Positions 1 through 6,076 of a stretch of 6,301 nucleotides of DNA are shown piece by piece. Source of the stretch: Rhodospirillaceae bacterium (lineage in GTDB: Bacteria > Pseudomonadota > Alphaproteobacteria > Micavibrionales > Micavibrionaceae). The position numbers and the translations under genes are program-made. Position 1 is the stretch's first letter; every line of letters starts with the position of its first letter. The DNA lies in NCBI GenBank assembly GCA_003452275.1, contig DMIT01000051.1, forward strand, positions 1 through 6,301, written 5' to 3'. The notes under the pieces were generated by a model. That model made no database searches and was not told the DNA's origin. It saw nothing but the letters and a program-made list of their open reading frames with translations.

Positions 1-595
1 AATGGTGGATGTTGATGATCCGCCCGTGATACATGCGGCTCATATCATCGGATAAAACTTGCATATATCGCGCCAGAACGATCAATTCGCTGGCGGTGTC
101 GGCGATCACTTTTTGAATAGCCAATTCTTGTGCAGCGCGATTTTCTGCCGATACAGGGAGGTAGAGAAACGGGAGGCCCTTGGCTTCGACCTGTGCGCGA
201 TGCGTATCGTGGTTGGAAATGACAGCCGTAATATCGATGGGCAAGAGTTTGTTTTGCCAGCGATAAAGAATATCATTCAAACAATGATCGGATTTCGACA
301 CCATCAGCAGAGTGCGGGTTTTTTGTTCCAGCGGATAAATGCCCCAATCCATCGCAAGAGAAGTTGCCACGCGTTCAAAGTCAGGACGGAAATTCGGGCA
401 GAGCGTGGGGGATGTGCAGGAACACACAATCCGGAAAAAGAAATATCCTGAGGGTTGATCGTTGAACTGCGCGGCCTCTTCAATATTTAAGCCATTCTCG
501 TAAAGGCAGGTGGTGATCCGCGACACAATCCCCGCTTGATCGGGACAACTGCCGCGTACAATAAATTTATGGGAGGATATATGGTCCATGGTCAT
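1..595 (-). CDS. purU: Formyltetrahydrofolate deformylase, N-terminal 198 codons (runs off the left edge)
   Basis: PurU hydrolyses 10-formyltetrahydrofolate to formate and tetrahydrofolate in the cytoplasm, balancing the one-carbon pool and feeding formate to purine synthesis. My translation of the minus strand is open from 595 to the window edge. An ACT-type regulatory domain covers about residues 9-85, with [12 protein letters not shown] at 17-28. The formyltransferase domain starts near residue 93 and shows SNHD (127-130), RYMQVLS (176-182) and INIHH (194-198); Asn195 and His197 match the catalytic Asn and His of the PurN/PurU fold. The family is about 280-290 residues, so roughly 90 C-terminal residues lie outside the window. 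The ATG at 595 overlaps the dxs stop as ATGA. A second in-frame ATG at 589 is possible. Neither has a clear Shine-Dalgarno site, which points to translation coupled to dxs. No frameshift or internal stop is seen. Confidence 0.93.
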   Translation of the reverse strand, partial: MTMDHISSHKFIVRGSCPDQAGIVSRITTCLYENGLNIEEAAQFNDQPSGYFFFRIVCSCTSPTLCPNFRPDFERVATSLAMDWGIYPLEQKTRTLLMVSKSDHCLNDILYRWQNKLLPIDITAVISNHDTHRAQVEAKGLPFLYLPVSAENRAAQELAIQKVIADTASELIVLARYMQVLSDDMSRMYHGRIINIHH

Positions 596-2493
596 GATGT
601 GGTGAGTGCGGCGACGATATCCTGCGCCATCAGGTGAGCGGTTTTATATTGTGCGTCTTGTGTATCGTGATCCTGAAACACATCGGGCAAATGCAATGTG
701 CGGATTTTTAATCCGGAATCGAGCAGACCGGCATTCGCCAGATATTGCAATACCATCGCTCCGAACCCGCCGGACGATCCGTCCTCGACCAGAACCAGTG
801 TCTTATGGCGCGTTGCCAATGTGCGGATCAAATCGGTGTCGAGCGGTTTGGCAAAGCGGGCATCGGCAACCGTCACAGACTGGCCTTTGTCTGCCAGAAT
901 ATCCGCAGCTTTCAGGCATTCGCCGAGACGTGTGCCATAAGAGAGAATGGCGCCTTCGCCGTTTTCTCCGTCACGCACAATCCGGCCTTTGCCGATTTTC
1001 ATGGGTTTGCCCGAGCTCGGCAGCGTCACGCCTGTGCCTTCCCCGCGAGGATAGCGCAGAGCAATCGGCCCGCGATCATAGGACGCGGCTGTGGCAACCA
1101 TATGCACCAATTCCGCTTCATCGGCGGGGGCCATCAGCACCATATTGGGCAGACATCCCAGATAGGCGATATCAAAGGCTCCGGCATGGGTGGCACCATC
1201 TGCGCCCACCAATCCCGCGCGATCGAGCACAAAGCGCACGGGCAGATTTTGCAAACACACATCATGCACAATCTGGTCATAGGCGCGTTGCATAAAGGTA
1301 GAATAAATCGCAACGAACGGGCGAATACCTTCGCAGGCGAGTCCCGCGGCAAAGGTCACGGCATGTTGTTCGGCGATCCCCACGTCAAATGTGCGGTCGG
1401 GAAAAACCGATCCGAATTTATCCAGCCCTGTCCCTGTCGGCATGGCAGCGGTAATGGCCACGATTTTGTCATCGCGTTTGGCCTCGGCAATCAAGGCGTC
1501 AGCAAAGACATTGGTATAGCTGGGGGCGTTTGGTGTCGATTTACGCTGTGACCCCGTAATCACATCGAATTTGACCACGCCATGCATTTTGTCAGGCGCG
1601 GATTCTGCCGGCGCATATCCTTTGCCTTTTTCGGTCAGCACATGGAGCAGGATAGGCTTGCTATTTTCCTGATCGCGCAAATTCTTGAGGATGGGAACCA
1701 ACTCATCCAGATTGTGCCCGTCAATCGGGCCGATATAATAGAAACCCAATTCCTCGAATAACGTCCCGCCGCCGATGCTGGAACGTACGACTTCCTCGGC
1801 ACGCTTGGCGGCTTCGCGCAGGGGGGCGGGAAAATGTCCGGAAATGCTTTTGGCAATTTCGCGGGCGTTTAAATAGGGTTTGGATGAAACGAGGCGCGAC
1901 AGATATTTGCTCATGGCCCCGACAGGCGGTGCAATCGACATTTCATTGTCGTTTAAAATGACGATGAGTTTCGACCCGAGGACGCCCGCGTTGTTCATGG
2001 CTTCATACGCCATGCCGGCCGAGATGGAACCGTCACCGATCACCGCAATCACATGGTTGTTATCGTTTTTCAAATCACGGGCGACGGCCATGCCGAGGCC
2101 GGCGGAAATAGACGTTGAACTATGCGCCGCGCCGAACGGGTCATATTCGCTTTCACTGCGTTTGGTGAAACCGGACAACCCGCCACCCTGACGGATGGTA
2201 TGGATACGGTCGCGGCGACCGGTCAGCATTTTATGCGGATAAGCTTGGTGCCCGACATCCCAGATCAAACGATCATCAGGGGTATTGAATGTCGCATGAA
2301 TGGCTACGGTCAATTCGACAACGCCCAAACTCGCCCCCAAATGCCCGCCTGTTTTGGAAACGGCATTGACCAGATCGGTTCGCAATTCATCAGCAACTTT
2401 TTTCAGTTGCTCAACGGACATATCCCGCAAATCGGCAGGGTCGTCAATTTTCGAATTGCGAAGTTCTGGGGTAGGATGTTTTGTCTGTTTCAT
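592..2493 (-). CDS. dxs: 1-deoxy-D-xylulose-5-phosphate synthase
   Basis: DXS condenses pyruvate with glyceraldehyde 3-phosphate, using thiamine diphosphate and Mg2+, to give DXP. This is the entry step of the MEP isoprenoid pathway and also feeds thiamine and pyridoxal synthesis. The protein has 633 residues, the normal length. The N-terminal transketolase-like domain contains [11 protein letters not shown] (51-61), [10 protein letters not shown] (79-88), the substrate-site stretch FGAAHSSTS (120-128), and the ThDP motif GDGSISAG (153-160) ending at NN (167-168). The pyrimidine-binding domain contains [13 protein letters not shown] (372-384) with the catalytic Glu375, then [15 protein letters not shown] (424-438). 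The transketolase C-domain runs from about 505 to 630. The start is firm: the same frame carries stop codons shortly upstream, the nearest a TGA one codon before the ATG. Only a weak purine stretch (TTGAG) precedes it. Its 3' end overlaps purU. No key residue is missing. I found no convincing promoter directly upstream, so transcription may come from ispA or from a weak site in 2494-2599. Confidence 0.98.
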   Translation of the reverse strand: MKQTKHPTPELRNSKIDDPADLRDMSVEQLKKVADELRTDLVNAVSKTGGHLGASLGVVELTVAIHATFNTPDDRLIWDVGHQAYPHKMLTGRRDRIHTIRQGGGLSGFTKRSESEYDPFGAAHSSTSISAGLGMAVARDLKNDNNHVIAVIGDGSISAGMAYEAMNNAGVLGSKLIVILNDNEMSIAPPVGAMSKYLSRLVSSKPYLNAREIAKSISGHFPAPLREAAKRAEEVVRSSIGGGTLFEELGFYYIGPIDGHNLDELVPILKNLRDQENSKPILLHVLTEKGKGYAPAESAPDKMHGVVKFDVITGSQRKSTPNAPSYTNVFADALIAEAKRDDKIVAITAAMPTGTGLDKFGSVFPDRTFDVGIAEQHAVTFAAGLACEGIRPFVAIYSTFMQRAYDQIVHDVCLQNLPVRFVLDRAGLVGADGATHAGAFDIAYLGCLPNMVLMAPADEAELVHMVATAASYDRGPIALRYPRGEGTGVTLPSSGKPMKIGKGRIVRDGENGEGAILSYGTRLGECLKAADILADKGQSVTVADARFAKPLDTDLIRTLATRHKTLVLVEDGSSGGFGAMVLQYLANAGLLDSGLKIRTLHLPDVFQDHDTQDAQYKTAHLMAQDIVAALTTS

Positions 2494-2553
2494 AGCTCAA
2501 AATAATTATTCTGTTTTCATTCAAAAGTCACGGAAAACTAGCGCGCCATTGCA

Positions 2554-2582
2554 TTGACATAACTTTTAAGGTTTGTTATAAA
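2554..2582 (+). promoter_or_regulatory. Sigma-70-type promoter for the plus-strand iminopeptidase remnant
   Basis: A perfect TTGACA box (2554-2559) is followed after exactly 17 bases by TATAAA (2577-2582), one base off the TATAAT consensus. Initiation would be expected near 2588-2590, which places the start of the transcript at or just inside the Shine-Dalgarno site and leaves a leader of only about 10-12 bases before the ATG at 2600. This is the best promoter-like sequence I found in the window. It points away from dxs. Its activity is inferred from sequence only. Confidence 0.6.
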
Positions 2583-2587
2583 CCATC

Positions 2588-2593
2588 AGGGAG
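2588..2593 (+). promoter_or_regulatory. Shine-Dalgarno site before the iminopeptidase remnant
   Basis: AGGGAG lies six bases before the ATG at 2600, a normal spacing. It decides the start of the remnant reading frame and suggests that translation initiation signals survived the loss of most of the gene. Confidence 0.6.
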
Positions 2594-2599
2594 ATTTAA

Positions 2600-2905
2600 A
2601 TGACCGGCATATTTCCAGTTAACCCACCTTTTGACAATTTTATGCTGCCCGTCAGTGGCGGGCATAGCCTGTATGTTGCCCAGTTCGGCAATCTGGATGA
2701 TGCGCTTTCATCCATTCAAATTATTGAAGAAAATCCACGGGATGAAATTCCGATCACGCGTATTTTTATGCATTATTGTCTGCATGAATTTGATGACTTG
2801 AATAAACGAAAAATACTGACCTCTAAAAACCTCAGTCAAATTCCGATGGATATTGTGCATGGACGTCATGACCGTATCTGTCCTGTGCAAAGTAAAGGTG
2901 TCTGA
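2600..2905 (+). pseudogene. pip: Proline iminopeptidase remnant, internally deleted and C-terminally truncated
   Basis: This 101-codon frame looks like the two ends of a prolyl aminopeptidase (alpha/beta hydrolase, family S33) joined together. Residues 1-31, with FMLPVSGGHSLYVAQFGN at 14-31, resemble the N-terminal strand that ends in the CGN motif of the family. Residues 51-98, with TRIFMHYCLHE (53-63) and IPMDIVHGRHDRICPVQS (81-98), resemble the late segment around the catalytic Asp, usually GRYDxxCP; Asp91 would be that residue. The region between, about 190 residues of a roughly 315-residue enzyme, is absent, including the HGGPG oxyanion loop and the GGSWG nucleophile serine. The segment with the catalytic His is also lost after residue 101. 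It cannot be an active peptidase of this family. The reading frame is intact and is preceded by a good promoter and Shine-Dalgarno site, so a short protein could still be made. The family assignment comes from remembered motifs, not an alignment. An unrelated small gene is the less likely alternative. Confidence 0.7.
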
Positions 2906-2919
2906 GAGAATTAAATCAG

Positions 2920-3336
2920 TTATTCAGGGACTATTTCCAGCGGCATGATTCCAGATATATCGTAAAATCCAATCACTAAAAGTATAACAATAAAGATAGC
3001 AATCAGCGATATGACCGCAAGGCCAGTAACATTCCAATTGGAAAAACGTGGGTTATCTTTGAGAGATGCTTGGTTCTGAACATAGAAACTTTGCGCGCCT
3101 AACGTATATGCAACCCCATAAACAACGGATGGGATAAACTCAGGTAAAAAGGGTACGATCAATACAAAAGCAAATGTCAACATTAATCCGAATTTGATGG
3201 TTTTTTGTGATTGCGTCATATCACCCATCACATCAAAATTCTTTTTCAGCATATATATAGCTGCAAACGGGCCACCAAAAAATGTACCTAATGCAACTTG
3301 GTTTTTGGTATAAGCCCGATTTTCCATCGTAATCAT
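2920..3336 (-). CDS. Small membrane protein of unknown function, four predicted helices
   Basis: I do not recognise a named family for this 138-residue protein. Hydrophobic stretches at about 14-30, 47-65, 66-84 and 103-125 suggest three or four inner-membrane helices, with a short charged loop at 91-98 (KDNPR). The N-terminal pattern TKNQVALGTFFGGPFAAIYM (10-29) followed by KKNF recalls uncharacterised bacterial membrane proteins that begin with a similar NQxxxGTxxGGP element; this is memory, not a search. The gene lies only nine bases after the ispA stop, and an AGGG stretch lies in that gap. That site is very close to the ATG at 3336 and about 11 bases from the in-frame ATG at 3327, so the true start may be 3327 (MENRAY). 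It is probably cotranscribed with ispA. Its base composition is AT-rich, unlike ispA and dxs, which suggests a separate origin. It converges on the plus-strand peptidase remnant 14 bases away. Confidence 0.85.
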   Translation of the reverse strand: MITMENRAYTKNQVALGTFFGGPFAAIYMLKKNFDVMGDMTQSQKTIKFGLMLTFAFVLIVPFLPEFIPSVVYGVAYTLGAQSFYVQNQASLKDNPRFSNWNVTGLAVISLIAIFIVILLVIGFYDISGIMPLEIVPE

Positions 3337-3345
3337 ATCCCTGTT

Positions 3346-4257
3346 TTATGCGCGGCGGTTCAGGACGTAGTAGGCCAGTTCTTCCAGCATTTTGGCGCGA
3401 CCTTCGAAAATATGCAGATGGCGGACGGCTTGGTCGACCAGCATCTCGGCGCGTTGTTTCGCTTGTTCTTTCCCCATGGTGGATACGAAGGTCGATTTGT
3501 TGGCCTTTTCATCTTGGTTGGCTGGTTTGCCGGTTTCGCTGGAATGTCCTTCGACGTCGAGAATATCGTCGGTCACTTGGAAGGCGAGGCCGAGGTCATA
3601 GGCATACGAAGTCAAGGCGCGGCGATATTGGTCACCTGCCTTGCCGAGAATGGCTCCGGCTTCGCAAGAGAATGCCATGAGTTTACCGGTTTTCATGCGT
3701 TGCATACGGCTGATGGTGCCCAGATCAAATTCAGTTGTCTCGCCGATCAGGTCGAGCATTTGTCCGCCCACCATGCCATGAAGGCCGGATGCATCAGACA
3801 GGGAAGCCACCAATGCACAACGTACATAGGGGTCTTCGTGAGTTTCAGGAGCCGCCAAAATCTGGAAGGCCATGGCTTGTAATCCGTCACCTGCAAGGAT
3901 AGCCGTTGCTTCGTCATAGGCGCGGTGAACGGTTGGTTTGCCGCGGCGTAAGTCGGAATTGTCCATTGCCGGCAAGTCATCATGGATGAGGGAATAAGCG
4001 TGGATCAATTCAATCGCAGAGGCCACACGTTTGGCGCGGGATGGGTCAACGTTGAATAATTTCGCAGACTGCATGACCATAAACGGACGCAGACGTTTCC
4101 CGCCCGACAATGTCCCGTAGCGCATCGCATCGTACAAAGTTGACTCGGCGAGTTCACCTTCAGGAAGCAAACGTGTAATTGCTTTGTCCACCATTTGAAC
4201 GGTGTCTTCTAATGCTTCTTTCAGTTCCGGGCTGGTCTCGCGTAGGGACGGGGCCAT
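3346..4257 (-). CDS. ispA: Farnesyl diphosphate synthase, bacterial short-chain type
   Basis: IspA adds isopentenyl diphosphate to dimethylallyl and then geranyl diphosphate to give farnesyl diphosphate in the cytoplasm, the precursor of longer prenyl chains, quinones and triterpenoids. The protein has 303 residues, normal for the family. Visible motifs are GGKRLRP (52-58), the first aspartate-rich motif DDLPAMD (93-99) followed by LRRGKP (103-108), GQMLDL (165-170), TGKL (190-193) and the second aspartate-rich motif DDILD (230-234). The two extra residues between the aspartates of the first motif and the preceding AYSLIH are typical of bacterial FPP synthases, so a C15 product is likely, although chain length cannot be proved from sequence. 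The start at 4257 has a strong AAGGAG site. The gene follows xseB after 24 bases and precedes a small membrane-protein gene after nine. Confidence 0.96.
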   Translation of the reverse strand: MAPSLRETSPELKEALEDTVQMVDKAITRLLPEGELAESTLYDAMRYGTLSGGKRLRPFMVMQSAKLFNVDPSRAKRVASAIELIHAYSLIHDDLPAMDNSDLRRGKPTVHRAYDEATAILAGDGLQAMAFQILAAPETHEDPYVRCALVASLSDASGLHGMVGGQMLDLIGETTEFDLGTISRMQRMKTGKLMAFSCEAGAILGKAGDQYRRALTSYAYDLGLAFQVTDDILDVEGHSSETGKPANQDEKANKSTFVSTMGKEQAKQRAEMLVDQAVRHLHIFEGRAKMLEELAYYVLNRRA

Positions 4258-4264
4258 AGATATT

Positions 4265-4270
4265 CTCCTT
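4265..4270 (-). promoter_or_regulatory. Shine-Dalgarno site of ispA
   Basis: On the minus strand AAGGAG lies seven bases before the ATG at 4257. It fixes the ispA start and is the strongest ribosome-binding site on the minus strand of the window. It contrasts with xseB, which has none. Confidence 0.85.
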
Positions 4271-4281
4271 AATCTATTCTT

Positions 4282-4533
4282 CTATTTATCTTCAAATTTT
4301 TCGCTGGTGATAGTGCCGTTTGCGCCGATCACGATTTTTTCAATTTTCATCTGGGCATCCCGCAATTTGGCTTCGCAATGGGATTTAAGGGCCATGCCGC
4401 GTTCATAGGCGGCAATCGATTCTTCCAGGCTGACTTTTCCTGATTCCAGATCTTTGACGATTGTTTCCAGCTCGGCCAGAGCCGATTCAAACGCCATTTT
4501 TTCAACGGGAGAGGATGCAGGTGCCATAGTCAT
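4282..4533 (-). CDS. xseB: Exodeoxyribonuclease VII small subunit
   Basis: XseB binds in several copies to the large subunit XseA, forming exonuclease VII, which degrades single-stranded DNA to oligonucleotides in repair. The 83-residue protein shows the family core from about residue 14: FESALAELETIVKDLESGKV (15-34), LEESIAAYERGMAL (36-49) and HCEAKLRDAQMKIEKI (52-67), which form the two packed helices. Its length is normal, with a short N-terminal and C-terminal extension. ATG codons at 4533 and 4527 are both in frame. No Shine-Dalgarno site precedes either, and a TATAAT box ends only ten bases before the first, so the messenger may be nearly leaderless. The gene heads the run with ispA. 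xseA is not in the window. Confidence 0.93.
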   Translation of the reverse strand: MTMAPASSPVEKMAFESALAELETIVKDLESGKVSLEESIAAYERGMALKSHCEAKLRDAQMKIEKIVIGANGTITSEKFEDK

Positions 4534-4543
4534 TTGTTTTAAA

Positions 4544-4552
4544 ATTATACCA
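4544..4552 (-). promoter_or_regulatory. Extended -10 promoter for xseB and ispA
   Basis: The minus strand reads TGGTATAAT, a perfect TATAAT with the TGn extension of sigma-70 extended -10 promoters. At spacings of 16-18 bases upstream I find no -35 box (the best hexamers share only one position with TTGACA), which extended -10 sites can tolerate. Initiation would fall near 4537-4538, four or five bases before the xseB ATG at 4533. The rest of the gap between flbD and xseB (4553-4677) shows no gene, and I see no convincing terminator for flbD in it. Confidence 0.55.
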
Positions 4553-4677
4553 TTTGTTAAGTGCGGACAGAGTTTATGTCAGGCCGTCTTGTTTCTCAAC
4601 CTGATTCTACCGGACTGGAGATGTTCTAAACAGCTTTCGGCGGCAGATATTGTGATTATGAATAAAAATAGGAGTGG

Positions 4678-6060
4678 TTAGGCTTCCGGAATATCAATTC
4701 CTTCGTCGCGGTATTGGGTAATTTTATTGCGCAGAGTGCGAATCGAAATACCCAGAATATTGGCAGCGTGGGTACGGTTGCCCAGACAATGGTCGAGCGT
4801 GTTTAAAATCATCTGGCGCTCGACATCGGCGATGGTGCGCCCGATCAGGTTTTCAACAGGGCCTTCGTTTTTGACCTCAGATGTTGCCGTTGTGGTTGAT
4901 GGTGATACGCCTGCCGGATCTGGTGCTTTGTTTGCGGCAGGGGCGGGGGCGTTACTGGCCATTGCGCCTGAAATATGGACGGCATCGGCTTCTATTTCGT
5001 CCTGCATCGACATCAGGACTGCGCGGTGCATAGTGTTTTCCAGTTCGCGAATATTTCCGCGCCAATGATGCCCCTGAATTTTGGTGGCAGCGGCAGCAGA
5101 TAATTTTTTGGGTGGCAACCCGTTTTGTTCGGAAAATTTATCAATAAAGAACTGCGCCAGTTGCGGCAGATCGCCTTTGCGTTCGCGCAGCGAGGGTAGG
5201 CGGATATTGACCACGTTCAAACGGAAATATAAATCTTCGCGGAATTCGCCCTTGCTGACGGATTCTTCTAGATTGCGGTTGGATGTCGCGATGATGCGCA
5301 CATCCACTTTCACCGCTTCGTTGCTGCCGATGCGCGTAATCTCGCGCTCCTGAATGGCGCGGAGGAGTTTGGCCTGAAGCAGGGGATGCATTTCCGAGAC
5401 TTCATCCAACAGCAATGTGCCGCCATTGGCCTCTTCGAATTTTCCCAAACGGCGTCCGATCGCCCCTGTAAAAGCACCTTTTTCATGGCCGAATAATTCG
5501 GATTCCAGCAGGCTTTCAGGGATCGCCGCGCAATTGACGGCGATAAAGACCCCGTCTTTGCGTTTCGATTTGCGGTGAATATATTGCGACATCACCTCTT
5601 TCCCCGTTCCGGATTCGCCAGTAATTAAGACAGTGGCATCGGATGGCGCAATTTTATCCGCCAATAACAAGACCTGCTTCATCGCGGGGTCATTGGCGAT
5701 CATGGTATTGTTATCTTCGGTTACGGCTTCGAAAATGGCCGCAATCAAATCCGCATCAGGCGGCAGGGGGACATATTCTTTCGCACCCTCTTGAATAGCC
5801 TTGACCGCGGCGCGCGCGTCCGTTCCGATACCGCAGGCAATGACAGGAACATGAATGCGTTCCACTTTCAATGTCTCGATAAACGCACCGATTTTCTGTT
5901 TGATGTCGATCATGACAAGGTCTGCACCCTTGCCGTTGCGCAATGCGCCCAATGCCTGTTCGGTATCTTCGCAATGGATCACCTTGGCGCCGCGTTGCAG
6001 GGCGATTTTTCCGGCGGCACTGATATAGCCTTCAAGATGTCCGATAATCATTAAGCGCAT
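4678..6060 (-). CDS. flbD: Sigma-54-dependent flagellar transcriptional regulator, FlbD type
   Basis: FlbD, known from Caulobacter, activates sigma-54 promoters of class III and IV flagellar genes and can repress early ones; it works with FliX. This 460-residue protein begins MRLMIIGHLEG and has ISAAGKIALQRGAKV (13-27) and PLPPDADLIAA (98-108), which I recall as FlbD-specific. The receiver domain (1-115) keeps Asp52 but lacks the acidic pair after strand 1 and the conserved late Lys, so ordinary phosphorylation control is doubtful. The AAA+ domain (about 120-350) has Walker A GESGTGKE (148-155), the sigma-54 contact loop GAFTGA (195-200), Walker B LLLDE (216-220), FREDLYFRLN (273-282) with arginine-finger candidates, and sensor II WRGNIREL (333-340). 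An Ala/Pro/Ser/Thr-rich linker (367-394) leads to a Fis-type helix-turn-helix (428-450). AAGGA lies ten bases before the ATG. All residues needed for ATP hydrolysis and sigma-54 contact are present. Confidence 0.88.
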   Translation of the reverse strand: MRLMIIGHLEGYISAAGKIALQRGAKVIHCEDTEQALGALRNGKGADLVMIDIKQKIGAFIETLKVERIHVPVIACGIGTDARAAVKAIQEGAKEYVPLPPDADLIAAIFEAVTEDNNTMIANDPAMKQVLLLADKIAPSDATVLITGESGTGKEVMSQYIHRKSKRKDGVFIAVNCAAIPESLLESELFGHEKGAFTGAIGRRLGKFEEANGGTLLLDEVSEMHPLLQAKLLRAIQEREITRIGSNEAVKVDVRIIATSNRNLEESVSKGEFREDLYFRLNVVNIRLPSLRERKGDLPQLAQFFIDKFSEQNGLPPKKLSAAAATKIQGHHWRGNIRELENTMHRAVLMSMQDEIEADAVHISGAMASNAPAPAANKAPDPAGVSPSTTTATSEVKNEGPVENLIGRTIADVERQMILNTLDHCLGNRTHAANILGISIRTLRNKITQYRDEGIDIPEA

Positions 6061-6076
6061 TGTTCAAAAGTCCTTA

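Larger units (their letters stand above)
2494..3345. other. AT-rich interval separating ispA from dxs
   Basis: This stretch between the dxs start and the ispA stop is visibly poorer in G+C than the flanks. I counted 16 of 60 G or C at 2761-2820 and 19 of 60 at 2941-3000, against 39 of 60 at 1021-1080 inside dxs. It holds a plus-strand peptidase remnant and a minus-strand membrane-protein gene. Placing ispA next to dxs is common in alphaproteobacteria, so I infer that this DNA was inserted or acquired. I see no transposase, terminal inverted repeats, target-site duplication or attachment site, so the mechanism is unknown. Confidence 0.6.

Noticed and set aside
59..451. A 130-codon plus-strand frame at the left edge.
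   Set aside because: The minus strand here encodes a clear PurU from its start to the window edge, so this is its antisense shadow.
606..1551. Long plus-strand open frames opposite dxs (229 and 268 codons).
   Set aside because: They lie entirely antisense to the well-conserved dxs, overlap each other, and have no recognisable domains. They are shadows of the dxs codon pattern.
2494..2553. Possible minus-strand promoter for dxs (for example the AATAAT-like stretch near 2501-2508).
   Set aside because: No -35 box with acceptable spacing matches it, and AT-rich DNA gives such stretches by chance.
2708..2890. A 60-codon minus-strand frame opposite the iminopeptidase remnant.
   Set aside because: The plus strand carries the Pip-like motifs, promoter and Shine-Dalgarno site. 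The minus frame has no motif or ribosome-binding site.
3298..3882. A 194-codon plus-strand frame opposite ispA.
   Set aside because: It is antisense to the conserved ispA motifs and has no domain of its own.
4579..4604. Inverted match TCAGG/CCTGA after flbD as a possible terminator.
   Set aside because: The stem is only five base pairs with a 16-base loop and no U-tract follows, so it is too weak to call.
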